From Fasciola hepatica (Eukaryota > Platyhelminthes > Trematoda > Plagiorchiida > Fasciolidae), in NCBI GenBank assembly GCA_948099385.1, contig CANUEZ040000061.1, positions 12,942,001 to 13,006,000 of the forward strand: a stretch of DNA of 64,000 nucleotides. Reading direction: 5' to 3'. The notes under the pieces were generated by a model. That model did not search any database and was not told the DNA's origin. It saw nothing but the letters and a program-made list of their open reading frames with translations. Positions within the stretch are counted from its first letter, which is position 1; each line of letters starts with the position of its first letter. Of this stretch, positions 1 to 12,625 are shown in pieces. The position numbers and the translations under genes are program-made.

Positions 1-1060
1 GTGTGACTCAAACTACGCGCCGCGATAAGCAGTTACCGTTGCAGGAAAACCATATAATGAAACCCCACGTTACATGAAAGCAGCTTTCGAGGTTTCTGTC
101 CCTACATTGGCAACAAAAACAGTTCATAGACAATGGGTGAAACGGTCCAGCATGGTAAGGAGGTGACGAAAACCTTAACAGGAGATGAGAGGACCAATAT
201 TTTTTCGTGTGAGTATGAGAAAACCGTAAGGATACAGCCACAAAGAGGCCTAATGGAGCCATCGTATGTTCACTCCGACCACTGGCACTCAACGTAAGAT
301 CCAGTCTAATTAATAATGTCCTTTTTGCATGCCATGCCAAGCGTATCCATCTACACCTTGCTTGGTGGTAGCCTGAATGTCAGGATAGATCAAATCATGT
401 AAGACGTCGAAGATCGTGTGGCTCCAAGAAGTGGGCATAATGAGGACTGGGTGTGGCAAAGATTTGTCACACTGTCGAGTATGGGGAAGTGACTGGCTGA
501 AACTCCGAAGGCTTGGGTAATGCGATCTGGCTTGGCTCTGTGAAATGCAGACCCGAAACTTGGGCTGTAGCCAAATCCTCGGGGTCTATGAACCGTGGCT
601 GACTAAAAATGGCGCATACTTGTGGGTGGCGTGTCAGTGAAACAGGCGCCCATGCCAGAAACGTCGAGATCGTCATTGGAAATCTCTGTCACTTAGTCTA
701 AGTAAAGTGTCTCCTTTTGTGAATTTTTATAGGTTTGGCTGGAAAAAAACACGTCACTGCTTTATGGTCTGCAACGATGGTGAATTTTCTGCCATCAAGA
801 ACATGCCGGAAGAGCCTAACATTAAGGTACTTGGCAATTAGTTCCCGGCTAACGCTGGATACTTAATCTCAGCCGCAATGAAACGACGAAGGAAAGAGGC
901 TAGCAGTTCCCCCAGTGATACAGACCACGGCAGGAGCCACCTTTTTATCACCTTGTAAGGAGCATCGGTGTCAATACTCAGCGGAGCTTCAGTGTCGAAG
1001 TCAACCGGCAAAGTGACAGAAACCAATGCATCTTTACCTGCATTGAAGACAATTCTACTA
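1..1060 (-). mobile_element. Ty3/Gypsy pol fragment (RNase H and integrase), decayed
   Basis: Reading the minus strand from right to left, the first recognisable part (about 1060-745) is a Ty3/Gypsy RNase H: an APLSIDTDA stretch, then in a second frame SRELIAKYLNVRLFRHVLDG and FTIVADHKAV, the usual end of that domain. The integrase follows at about 430-1. It has a zinc-binding histidine/cysteine region containing HAKRTLLI and LSASGRSEHT, then a core stretch with FRHLLTMLDRFTH and ATVTAYRGA. Several stops and frame changes interrupt it, so it is a pseudogene. The left end runs off the window and no LTR is visible. No RT could be followed to the right of 1060. Family and strand are well supported; boundaries are approximate. 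Confidence 0.8.
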
Positions 1061-3480
1061 TCCGCAGTTAATTCTCTGATAACAGTTGTCTTGGTTCAAT
1101 ATTTTAACCCACGATCCATGTTTAATTGAACGCCGACAGCTGAACGCGGCTGTCGCCTGACCGTTGCTATTGCGTACACACTCAGGCGCGCTCTCATGTA
1201 CATGCTGACCACTAGCTCTCCGGATGGCCTTCTAGCTTTCACAAGTTGTAGAAAGTGCCGTTCTGGCTAACGTATTCTTGTAGTTCCAAACTTCAGAGTA
1301 CCGCACAGGTTGTGCACTTTGCGCAAGGGACCGAAGAAAGCGCTTAGTAAGGAAACTGTAGGATGATGTTTAGCGACCATATAATCAGTGAGCCCGACGT
1401 GACGTCTATGTCGGGTAGGTTGCCCCTTTTTCCACTGCTCAAAGTTCCGCTTGCTTACGTCTTTAAGTACTCTATTACTCCCTTCTTGTTGACTAATCTG
1501 TTTTATTTTGCCAAATATTCTTGTCTGTGCCCCATTTTTTGGTGCCCAGTTTGTCGTGATTATTTTTAGAGTGCCCTGCCCCTGGAATCGTCTCGTTTGT
1601 CGTTGGTCTTTTCCGTTTTTCCGAATAACTAACATTCAGGCAGTCTACCGAGTGAAAATAAGCGGACCTAACCGTTGGGACAATCATACAGCGCAACCGG
1701 CAAATACTCTTGCTGCCCCAAACCTTAGTTCACACTGGTCAAATTGGAATTCAAAACTGCCGTATAACCAACGTACTGGATTGTCGTCCCGTAGTTGGGT
1801 GACTCCCAGTTGAACGAACCCCTAGTTCCAAGACACATAACACTGGCTGACCTTACGATTTTCATTATGGGACAGGTTTTTGAACACTAACAATAACATA
1901 CTTTGTAATGTGATCAAACCGACTGCAGAATCAATGCGGTCAAAATGGCTTCAAGAAGACCTGGCACCAAAAGGCAGGAGAAGCTTGAGAAGGCAGTGAA
2001 GCAGCGATCCAAGCGGTTTACAAAGGAGGTCTCTACTTGTGGGAAGAAGTTCAACCGGTCAACATTCGGAAGATAATTATTAGTCTCGGGAACACACTCA
2101 CAAGCATGGGCGAAGAACGAGCGAAATAGCATGGTTATGAAAAGGTGCTTTATCTTAGAGACACGGACAAATTTAGCGATCCACACTGACAAGGCGGATG
2201 GAGGCAGAAAGATAATCACTTCCAGACGTTTAGATCTCGTCTTGTGACCAAGGCAATTAAGAAGCAACAACATAACGGATCACACTACAGGTGGATCGTT
2301 CCAAGATCGGGGATAAAAGCTACGCAGGCTATAAAATCGGATAAATACCAATAACTCCTAGGCTTTTGAATATTGAGTTCATTTGGCACCCGTCAAGGAA
2401 ACAGCTCAATTTTGGTGACGCAATGGAACTGTAAAAGATAATCATCAGTTGAGCAAGGAAGAGAAGGGACGTTGGTCAGCGTGGAGGTAAATGCAGGCGT
2501 TACGTGGAAAGCAATCAAATTGTTTTGGGGATACGGGTAAAAATTATTGCAGAATGTATGGCGTCGGGATCAAAACTTTGAGCTGATTTTCTCGGCATGC
2601 CAGCTGAATTTCCTCGTCCTGTTTCAATGGGCCTTTATAACCAGAGACCCCAGACGTTTCAGTTTCGTAGCGGCCGGCCTTCCACTTGGGGTGACGACGA
2701 AGTTAGGGAAGTGATAATTTCTCCCTGGAGATGGGAAGCCCCGAAAGAAGCCGTCACTGACTGCACGGCCCCACACCTGGACCAAAGCCTTCAATAACAT
2801 CAAAGCATTGGGCTGGAAAACAGAAAGCCATTTGAACTCTTGCTCCAGGTGCGGCCCTTGGGAGAACAGGCAGTGGGTTAGAACTCGCCCCTAAATAAAC
2901 TTTGCTAAGTGCCTCACGTAAAAGCTAGCTGGAAGAAAGTGAAATGGTAGCTGACGACACTAAATCACGATGCAACCCTGCTACCGCCGGAGTAATTAAG
3001 TCTTCCATCACCTCGGTGCCTGCTTGGCCAACACCCAACGATCTTGCTCCAGTTCCCTCCATAATTGATTCTTGCCTGCAACGTCTAGCAGTGAGTGGGA
3101 GTGGGCCAGAGGAGCGGTACCGCGCATTCTCACCTAGGTGTCATAGCCCTCCTCTGTGGCAAACTTTCGGCCCTTTAGTATGAGGGTGTCTTAAATACCA
3201 CAACTGCCTTGATGAGGGAGCCAAAGGTGTGAACCTTGGAGTAAGCTTTTCGGAGCCCATCAGGGGAACCAAACCCCGGCCCGTGGCGGAAACCCACGGG
3301 GCCCGGTATCAGGCCAACAGTCGTCCTTTGGAAACAAAAGATGTCATTTCGAATAACCTATTACTTGAAGACACCGGCCTCGAAGAGAATGTCACCTCTT
3401 CCCCCTGGGACCGAAACGCAACAACAGCATACTGAGGACCCAAACACTAAGCGCTGCCACTGGCACAGCCATCCCAACAC
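1061..3480. other. Unassigned stretch between two Gypsy relics
   Basis: I see no protein family in any frame that I can support. Open frames here are short, lack recognisable motifs and look like chance. The right part (about 2600-3450) lies just upstream of a Gypsy protease and could be decayed gag of the next element, but no zinc knuckle was found, so this is only inference from position. Confidence 0.4.
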
Positions 3481-6240
3481 TTGATCAGCGGTCGCACAGC
3501 TTACACTTGGGTTTGAAGCGTAGCTTCCGTTACGCATTCATTACTGCCATAGTCCCGTACCCGATTCCAGAAGCTGCCTTCCTGCGGCACTTCGACATAT
3601 TTTTCAAAACAGAGCACCGTAAAGTAGTGGACCTTGAGGCCCCTCCCGCTGTTACTAGACAGTCCTCTGGCGATCCACACCAAGCCTGTATACCTTCAAC
3701 CACAGCCACGTCAACCCTATAGCAAACTCATTGCCGCCCACCAGGCCATATTTTGGCACTTCGGGTCCCATCCGGAAGTGACTAACAACGTCGCTCCACG
3801 TAGTGACAAAGAGGGACACCCAGTGTTCAGTTTGCCACTTCGGTTAGCCCGTATCATGCTCAGTGCCGCTCAGGCCGAGTATGAATTCAAGCTAGAGCCC
3901 GGTATAACAGGCCCCTGTAGTAGCCCCTGGGTCTTCCCTCTTCACGTGGTTCCCAAATCTAACGGCGGATTTTTGCCCTGTGGTGACGGCAGAGCAATGG
4001 GCAAAGTCCTCCTTACACAGAACCTTATTTCGTCCTTATCAGGTTGCCCGGCCTTCAACCGTACCGATTGGGTTCATGCGTGTATCCGGATCTCGCGAGC
4101 AGAGACTGTTATTTCTAAACTTCAGTCATTATGTTTTATTGGCTGTTCTCGTTTCTGCGCATTCTGTTTGGACTCAGCCATACAACACAGACCTTTCAAC
4201 GGTGCATACGCGAGGCAACCGTGGTCTAGAAAATGGTCGCTTATATGTAAATGATATCTTGGTGGAGAGTTCTCCAAAGGGACATCAGATTTACCACCTA
4301 CGGGCACTTTTCGAACGCCTCAGCGAACACGGAGCTGCAATCAATACTACGCGGTGTCAACAAGGCCAGTCTGAAGTCACTTTCATAGGACGTTCTGTAT
4401 CATCCTGGGGTATCCGACCTCTGCCAGACAGGGTTTTCGCTAATTGCGATTGTCCCGAACCTTAATCTTTTCGCTATTTTTGTCATTTTGCCAACCCGGT
4501 GAAATTCTACGGACGGCTCATTCCTCGCCTTTCGGAAATGATGCGCGAGCTCACCGGCCTGTTGCGCTCGGGGCTAGCAGGAGTTCATGTTTCTCTAGAT
4601 CATGCGAGCCACATTTACCCCAGCAAGGGAAGTGACCACTAATTTAGCACCTCTTACTCACCCCGACCCCTTGGCCCCCACTTTGGAACTGACTGATGCT
4701 TTTGACGTACCCGCCGAAGCAGTGCTGCAACTGTTCTCAGACGAACCTTGGCGTCCCCTAGTATTCTTCCCGGGAGTTACTGGTCTTCCACCTGAGCATA
4801 CATCACTTTCAACAAGAACCTCAAGGCCGACCGTTCACGGCGCTTGCAGGTCACATGCTTTTGAATCACACTCTAAAGTCAGCTTCCGACCGATGCTTGC
4901 CACGCGAGATTTGCCACGTAGACCGGCCCGAGCTCATGGCGGACATAAGACACGTCGCGATCACCGAAGCCTCATCATACATGCGTCAACTGAGTGCGTC
5001 ATCGAAGCCCGACATCGACTTGGATGCAATCGCACATGCCAAAACTACGGACCATGATATCGACCGACTTCGACAAAAAGGTTCTTTTGGCTTAACGGTT
5101 TTACCTATCCGGAGTCCCCAGAATGCCATCGCTAGTGATGCGTCACAAGTTCGCTCTAAGCTGGAGGTCCTTCCTGCCCACGGTTGTCTTTTTATCCTTA
5201 CCCACCACAATCTGGCTCATCCCGGTGTGACTGCCTTGGTGAAACTGGCGGCCAGGCTTTTCGGTTGGCGAAATGTCAAACGAAGAGCCCATCGTTGCGC
5301 CTTTGCTTGCCTTCAGAGTCAACGTGTTTATACACATAGGCACACTGAGATGGCTGAAACTAGGCTCCCGAAAACCAAACCGGGCTTACATCATGTGAAC
5401 GTTGACCTTATAGGACCACTACCGCGTTCACTTGGGTACGTTTACGTACGCGTGTGGAAGGTCTTACTCGCTGGCCGCAGGCCATTCTCGCCTTTGTCCC
5501 ACACCAGAAAAGGCCACCTAAGCTTTCCTGGCCCGGTTTCATTGATCATCTCGGTTTCCCGGCCACGGCAACAGGCATTTTTGGTCCAATTTTTGACGGC
5601 GCCTCCGACAACCTGCTGGCCGCACGTGGTTACCAACCATGGGAAGTCAGCCCGCCACCCTCAGGCCAGTGTGTGGTTGGGCACTTCCACCGGCAGTTAA
5701 AAGCCGCTCCTCGATCAAATGGAAACCCACTTTGGAGTAAAACACTACCTTCAGCCCCCTTGAGCCCACACATTGCAGGTAAGAAAGGATTGCACACAAA
5801 ATCGGCGGTGTTGGTGTGTGGCTGAACACCTCTTCCTCCTGGATAGTCAGTATCTCCCTCACCAGCAGCGCCTTCCGGCTACAGCGATCAGGCTCAGCTC
5901 CCCATGTAACACATACTATTGCTCAAGGCCGGTCCACCACGCTAGCTGCAGCCTACAAGCTAAGTTCCAGCTGCCTCAGGAACGGCTGCCAGCGTTTATG
6001 GTGCCCGATCACCGCCTCAACCGCCAGACAATGGCCCGTTTTGTTTATCAAAAAACTGGGCGAAACCGTTTGTCATGGGCATTGAGGAGCGACGGGACAC
6101 CGTATCTATCGACCACCTCGAACCTGAGGCCATAGAGTGAGGGCCACCGTCCAACTCACACCAGCCCACAAGGCTCAATCACCTGCATCGGGCGGGCTAT
6201 CACTGGCATCACCCACAGTTACGACTAGTGTAAACCCATG
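3481..6240 (+). mobile_element. Ty3/Gypsy retrotransposon pol relic (protease, RT, RNase H, integrase)
   Basis: Domains follow Gypsy order on the plus strand across several frames. A protease C-terminal region (about 3490-3665) contains GLKRSFRYAFI and FLRHFDIFFKTEHRK. RT begins near 3780 with PVFSLPLRLAR and SSPWVFPLHVVPK, and its palm at about 4240-4260 reads YVNDILVES, followed by GIRPLPDRV. RNase H (4600-4850) has LELTDAFDVPAEAVLQL and WRPLVFF. Integrase has a zinc-binding region (about 5200-5330, HHNLAHPGVTAL to CAFACLQSQR), VNVDLIGPLPRSLGYVYV at 5400, and a tail ending near 6130 that resembles the usual end of this pol. Frameshifts and stops are frequent, and the second residue of the catalytic Asp pair is Asn. 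It is a dead copy; LTRs were not identified. Confidence 0.88.
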
Positions 6241-8639
6241 AAACGGCCCCTTCGGAATCTCCAACTGCAGGCAACGTGGAGTAGCAGCCGTGGTCGCCTA
6301 CTACGAAATCTAGTCCTCTGTGCAGAATTTACGACAATTATAAAACCGAATGGTAGCATCAGGCTGTGAAATTCGCCACTGACTTACCAATTAGCGAGCC
6401 CGGGAAATTACAACCCATGGTTACATTTCTATTATCTTCTGGTCTACCAGCGAGTACAGCAAAGCGAAACGTCAGTAGTTAATTTGTTGTTATGGTCCTA
6501 CACTCGCCGTGCCCCCAAGCTGCTTCCTTCCAGTTGGCTTTACTCTCTCTCAGACGGGTTCACATAGCCACACTGGCTACAGCCTTGACCTTGCGATTCC
6601 AGTGCCCGTCTCAGAAGAAAACCGTTCGCTGGAAAATGAGACGACTGGCCAGAGTGACTCTGGAGACACCAACCAGACGCATTTTGTTTGGACCTGAGGC
6701 CCCATCTTCAGGCTCGCGCGCTTTCCAGACCCGCGGGTGATGGAATGCCGTTGGACTGACTCACATCAGCCCTGGCGAATTCAAACTTCGTGAAGCTCTT
6801 ACCAGCAGTCTTTCGGCGTCACCAACAACACAACAGTTTCCAGACGCCGGAAGAATCACTCTCACTTATTTCTTTGGTCGCCTTCTATATTATTCAGAGT
6901 TTGATCCCAGCCAACCTTCTGTTGACATGTCCTTTTCGAAAGCAGCTTTACAGATCAGCAAAGTGGTGCAACCCGGCGCAGAGGATCTCACTGGGAACCC
7001 GATTTCAATGGCATACCCTTGCTGGTTGTTGGCTTATCGAGTATCCGAGGGTGAAAAGTAAAATCATCGGGTTTTCTATCTCACTGGACTCCTAATCCCC
7101 GCTGTTAATTAGTGTCCAGCTGGGTAGAGGGGCGGGATTACTGTCCACTTCCTAGGCCACGAACAACATCCCCAACTCAGACGAATTATGTGTATGCTTT
7201 CTCAGCTTGAACCCAGCCTTTGTCGGTAATTCAGTTGGCTTTACTGGTAACTCATTCGCCTCTTAATGGGCAGTGAACGATTAGAGGCATTCGTCTACTC
7301 CGAAGTTAGTGACTGCGGCTTACAGTGTAGCCTGCCAATAATCCTCTCTAAACCGAGGGACCGCCTGTCGTATTGCAAAACCAGCGCAAAACAGTGACGA
7401 AGTACCTGCTGACGGATGATTCACCATTTGGTACGAGCAAGGTTCTGCAGCCAGGTCCTTCTTGGCCACCACACAAAAAGAAGTGCCCTCTGCAACTTTC
7501 GGGCACCTTCACTCGCGCGAACACCCCTACACATCAGATGCTGCTGCAGTCTAATCTTTCCAAAACAGCGGCAGTAAACCTACAGGCTCAGCAGCTGCTT
7601 CAGGACCTAGATATAGCATATTGACCAAAGATCGCCTGCTGTGTTTTGCCTCGCAGTCCAAGAATACACGCCATTCACCAGGTTTCTTTGTGTTGAGAGC
7701 CCCGTAGTAGAGCAGGCACAACGAGGTTTACACTCAAGACCCGGAAGCTTCTCGGGGGCGGCTGCCAAATACCCCTTCTTATAGACATCCCCGTCGACTG
7801 GGCACATCATACGAGTAACTGTCCATTGCGAGAAAATCGCAGCCCGAATTTTAAAAATTGAGCAGGGGCGGAAGCACAATTACTGAGTCCGATTTTTGCA
7901 ACTTCCATCCATGTCAGGAGCAACATAGGCTGACTTTTCTCGGAGAGCTCGCCTCGGACCACTATGGAGGCAGCCTTTGTGTCCTCAGTCGACGGATCCC
8001 TAACCAAAGTCTTCACAACTGCAAAATCCGCGTCATATGTCCGTGCCGGTTTTTCTTTTAAACCAGGAAAGCTTGCTGAAATGCAGCTGACAGAACTTCA
8101 CTCATAAGCTGGGCAGCTCAGAGGTCCGAATATAGCCGAAACTAACAAAGTTCGTACGATGCACGTTGCTTCCTTCAGCCAATTCTCTGGTGCGGAAAGC
8201 TTTCCTACTCACTATCTGACTTTTAGTTCTCGATTTAACCGGAGTCAGACCCAGAGAATACGACGGCCTAGAGACCTAATTGACCTGCAGAAACTCTCGT
8301 TGGTTCGTGTGATATAGGTTTGACAGCTGGCGCTACCACATGCAGCAAGCAATTATGCCAGCCCAAGCAAAAGTGGATGCCACACCTGGTTTTATCATTG
8401 GAGCCACGCGCTCGGTGATTCTCTCAAGGAGGTATAAAAAGCAGATGGTGTTTCCGCTCTTCCTGCCATCTAGACACTACTTCGATCTTTTGAAGCTTGG
8501 GACATAACTCCCCATCGTGTTATTCCACACATAAAGCAGTCTTTTGTCTGAGTATCGCTGTACTGTTTCATTAGGTTCACTGGGTGATCCAGTCAAGGAT
8601 AGCTGGCCTAACGCTCCTTTGCTCAACACTGGGCAAGTT
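6241..8639. other. Unassigned stretch left of BEL/Pao element I
   Basis: No domain could be recognised on either strand. The first few hundred bases may be the 3' untranslated part or LTR of the Gypsy relic to the left. The right part abuts the LTR of element I; because that element lies within the gag of another BEL/Pao copy (D), remnants of D pol might be expected here, but I could not find any. Confidence 0.35.
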
Positions 8640-8975
8640 TGCACGAATCTCGAAACCAAAATAAGATTGACTCACGGTTTCTATGGTACTGAATTATTGA
8701 ACAAACAACACCATAAAATATATACAACCCTCAGGTGTGCGAACACGAAGACTCAAAAACGAGGACCGAGTTTATGGCTTACGACGGACGAGCATGTGAG
8801 TCAAGCAGGTCCAAGGGAGGATGCAACAAAGTAGCGCGTTGAACGCGAATAAACAAAGATTATTTCGCAAAATGTAAGTTGTGCAAAACACGCAAATTAT
8901 GTACGTAAATGAGCATTTTCACGGCATCACGATATTGTAGCGCTTTCGAGGGATTTTATACAACAGATCGCTACA
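8640..8975 (-). repeat. 3' LTR of BEL/Pao element I (336 bp)
   Basis: This segment matches 18601-18936 at a constant offset of 9961 with about 18 mismatches by eye (about 95% identity). On the plus strand it begins TG and ends CA, as LTRs do. On the minus strand it follows a purine-rich tract ending GGTGGGCGG, the expected polypurine tract next to a 3' LTR. The same junction is seen in element B. Confidence 0.9.
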
Positions 8976-9880
8976 CCGCCCACCGAAATCCTTGCGACCT
9001 TAGCACAGTCAAGTGTTTGAATTAATGGTGCAGACTCCCTACCTACTCGAGGTTCTGCTGTCGGTGCATGTGACTACTACAGCTGGCTTCGGGAACATTC
9101 TCAGATATATACGCGGTTACTCGCGATTCGGTGGTTAGCCGCGCAAGTTGTTTTTCCGCAGCTAATGTATCGGCGATTGTTCATCAGCTTTTTCCGCAAG
9201 AGCAACTGCTCGGCGGCAAGCACGAGGGGAGAAGATGTGTAGAGTCTCCGAGTCCGTGTGCCGTTTTTTGGTAAAGCAACTGTGCGAATGTGCATGTTTG
9301 TGAGTGTGTGGGCTTGTGAGCTTTAAAAGGTATCAGCAATTACCACGTGCGGAGCTGTTCCCAATAATTTCAGAACAAGCAGGAACTCATAGGATAATGT
9401 CGTGCCCTGAGGGCAGTGTGGGGCAAACAGAAGCTCACGCACAAGTGGGTATAAATGGGCTTGTATGTGCGAAAGCTACAATCGCAATTCAAGGAACCGT
9501 CTCCTAAATTGCAAACAATAGTTGAGTATTCAGGACATCATAATAATCGACAGAAAATTTGTGGCAAACTTTCCGGCCATTTGTAGTGTTTGTTCGTTAA
9601 CCAACTTAGGTGCATTTGCACAAAGTTCGGAGAATTGGTACTATACAGACGCTTGCTGGGGTAAAGCCGCGTTGGTTTATTTCCTTGGTTTAAGGCTTGC
9701 ATTTGGGTGTTACTGATAGCCTGAATACGCAGGGTAGATTATTCTTCTTCGCCCTCCAGAAGACTGGTGCTACTTACATCGGAAGTCAGTATTCCCTTTG
9801 TGGTCCTAAACTTTGCAGCCTTTATCAGCCCATCGGAACTTCCAATGACTTCCCCAACAACACCCAAGGGTCATGTACTG
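8976..9880 (-). other. 3' untranslated part of element I with polypurine tract
   Basis: Lies between the end of the integrase reading and the 3' LTR. The base run directly next to the LTR is purine-rich on the coding strand (GGTGGGCGG), a candidate polypurine tract. A TG-rich stretch near 9290-9320 resembles the equivalent place in element B near 32,960-33,000. No open reading frame of note. Confidence 0.55.
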
Positions 9881-11518
9881 AAGTGAGCACGTTCGTCTGA
9901 GATTGCGACCGCGTCATCGACTTTAAACGGTCTTTCTTTGGTGAGCCACTTTTGCCGGGTTTGCGAGATCGGTAGGTAATGTCGCCGCCATCATTTCCAA
10001 AACTCTATGGCCAGTTAATTTGCCTGCTTCCGGTCATGCCGGCAGCTACCACGGAGGCTCTCCAGTCCTTGTAACCCAACGTTTGACCTTTAATCCATAA
10101 AATAGTTCGGGGTAAGCGCTACATGGGTGGGGTCGCCGGATGATACTGGAGCCATACGGCAATTATTCAAGATTCTCTCGACCTCCGTCATCAAGTTGTC
10201 CGGTGTCTCATTTTCTGGAGGTAGTTGTTCAACTAGTGACAGCAATACCTTTCTGGTGGACCTGATCAGGCTTTCCCACATTGTGCCACGGTGAATGGCC
10301 TGCGGGGTTGTAAGTGCCACTGGATGCCATACATCACGGTTAGATTCTGTAGTTCATCTCCATTTACGCTTTAGTTCCAATGCTGCAATCCTCATTAGGC
10401 ACCCACAAAAGTTCGGCCCGTTTATTGAATGTATGTTCCTCAGTATTCCTATTCTGTTTGTAAATCTTTGCTGGACCCGGAGGAAGGACTTAGCGTTCGC
10501 CGAGTGGACAACTTCCAAGTGCACTGCTCGGGACCTCATGCGCTTCGTGATGTGCCCGCATCTCTTTTCCACCCTCTTCCTGCATCTTACTCTTAGGGAC
10601 CCCGAATAACCAAGTCCGGTGACTCTAAACTTCCACCATCCTGGGGTCACCCCACTCCTGCAGCGGAGCCATATGCTGCCTGCACGCGACAGATGCGCGT
10701 ATTCTGCATTGAACACAAAGTCGGATTACACGTTTCACACTCTTCCTTCCCCTCAGTATCCGGAGCCGCTTCCGGATAAAGCTCGTCAAGTGGCTTTCCC
10801 GGACATGTCCATCCACGGCGTGTATATGTTGAAACAGTAGGCCCATCAAGGGTGGCCGAGCCGAAAATAACATGGGACGCCTCTAGTCAAAACTCAGGTA
10901 ACCTTTCGTCAGCCTACAGCCTACGCTTAGTAACCCATCGATGAGTTTCTGGTTTAGAGATTTTCGGTTGCTGTTTGAGTATAGCTTCCTCTCACTGCTT
11001 GACCCATCCTTCCAGGGATTCTCTAACTCCTGGATGAAAGCCTTGAACTGTATCATCTTGAGTGAATCATATTCTGTGGATGGTGTCTCATAGGGAGTTA
11101 CTGGACCCACTTGTACACTACTAAACAGATGGAGACTCTTCACGATCAGTGAACGTCTTTTAAACCCGGTCATCCATACCGGTGATCAAGACTTCCTTAT
11201 CCAAGGGGAGAATCTAGCCAACCGTGACAAAATAGATGTCACTTCGAAGGTGGCTACTTTCCTTATAGTGCCTTTCATCCCTATTTCCGATTCAAGAGGT
11301 GGTTTCCTTTCGTAAACGGGCCAGTCTGGTTCAGGAATACACGGAAAATTTGCCCTCCCCCCCCGTCCATAGCTCTAGCCGCGGAGGATTGGTCACACCT
11401 ACGGAAAAAGTCTGCTGGAGTATCGACGGACCTAACATGCTGCCCTCGATTTACAGTGGTTTCATCGTGTATGACTGTGAGCCTATCAGCTTTGGAAATG
11501 CTGAAATGGCTCCTGACG
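9881..11518 (-). pseudogene. Element I: RNase H end and integrase, decayed
   Basis: On the minus strand the right edge resumes an interrupted RNase H region, with ADRLTVIHDE and VRSVDTPADFF at about 11.39-11.51 kb, placed directly against an (AAT)n run that ends a LINE insertion. Integrase follows: a basic zinc-binding part near 10.7-10.85 kb, then the core at about 10.35-10.65 kb with SRAVHLEVVHSANAK and GPNFCGC (the expected acidic residue of the last motif is lost), then HRGTMWESLIRSTRKV and LTPNYFMD at 10,090-10,320. A short C-terminal part reaches about 9.9 kb. Frames change several times, so it cannot be translated as one protein. Assignment to BEL/Pao integrase is firm because element B carries the same motifs. 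Confidence 0.85.
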
Positions 11519-11520
11519 TC

Positions 11521-11546
11521 AATAATAATAATAATAATAATAATAG
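11521..11546. repeat. (AAT)n microsatellite, likely LINE 3' tail
   Basis: About eight AAT units in a row. On the LINE strand this is an ATT run at the very 3' edge of the inserted sequence, directly abutting resumed BEL RNase H coding sequence. Short tandem tails are usual for CR1-group LINEs. Confidence 0.8.
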
Positions 11547-12019
11547 TTCATTTCGGATAACCCCGAAGTATGCTGCTATGCGCGATCACGATGTACAAAA
11601 GGAAGGGGAATCTTAATTTCGAGTGAGTGATACAAGTATGTGCACTCGGTATAGTGTGGGAGAAATTATTCAACTTAATTTTTACGGTAGCACCCGACAA
11701 ATTTGAATTCAAGGTTGGGCGGCCAAGCCGATCCAGTTCAGGTGAGGCTGGTTAGAAAAAGTAGAGATGGACGACTTACACACAAATAATAAGGAAGGGG
11801 GACTGCACGACGCAAGACTCAAGCGGGATTGACGGAAACTTTGTTTACCTTGAGGAAAAAGTGATAACCAAGGGAGAAGTCGACCAGCAATAGCGCTTCA
11901 TAGTGCATGAAAAGGCTTATGATTGGAAATCAGACGATTGCAATTAGTGAAATTGTGGATATTCAACAAGAAAAACTCATCAGAGTTACATTTATAACGT
12001 TTAGCGACGGAATATCGAC

Positions 12020-12625
12020 TGAGTCATTTGGGTGCCGAGTGAAAGATTTATCCGTAGAGAGAGGTCGCCGAGGTAGTGGTGAAAGAGGTGGCCGGACAGA
12101 AACATGTTACCTTTGAGCAAATTGTTTGCTTTCAAAAAAGTAGAGTGTGAGGCATCAACAAAGAAACGGGAACTGGGGACAGATAAATGTGTAATGCGTA
12201 GCCACGATGGTAGCAAAGGCACTGCTTTCAAAGGAGACGATTATCAAAATGCCAAGTAGGAATTTACCTGCTGATTACGTCTTCTAAGGGCTAAATATGA
12301 GGACAAGAGAGCTGCGAGTACCTGAATTGTCCGAGAGGATTTACCAGGATGGAACACCTGATAAGAAAAACACCAAGTGACCGATGAAAACAGTTGAGAA
12401 GTTCGGCAATTGGATTTGGGTGGAGTCAGTGGTGAACCACATGGACAACATATCCGGGGAGAGATCGCAAGAGTTACGGTGAAAGTGGCCGGACGGAAGC
12501 AGGTAACCGTTGGGCAGGTAGCTTACTTTCAGATAAGTGGAACATGTAGAATCAACATGGAAATGGAAAATGGGGGACAGATAAATGTGTGGCGCGTACC
12601 TACGACAGTTGTAGAAACTCATAGC
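12020..12625. repeat. Diverged direct repeat pair, period about 390-400 bp
   Basis: Sequence at about 12,020-12,230 recurs at about 12,405-12,625. Shared blocks include GTGGCCGGACRGAAGCA-like text, a GGGGACAGATAAATGTGT block and GCGTA(G/C)C. Translated minus-strand pieces are also alike (SHSTFLKANNLL versus STCSTYLKVSYLP), but reading frames are short and I take this as UTR repeat, not coding. It lies in the putative LINE 3' UTR. Confidence 0.65.

Noticed and set aside
8544..8834. Plus-strand frame repeated at 18,586-18,795 as a gene pair
   Set aside because: Both lie in the LTRs of element I and run opposite to the element.
11299..11616. Frame with a poly-Asn run
   Set aside because: The Asn run is the (AAT)n microsatellite; no conserved domain around it.
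12001..12622. Two similar minus-strand peptides as a small protein family
   Set aside because: The similarity comes from a DNA repeat; frames are short, T/C-rich and not maintained between units.
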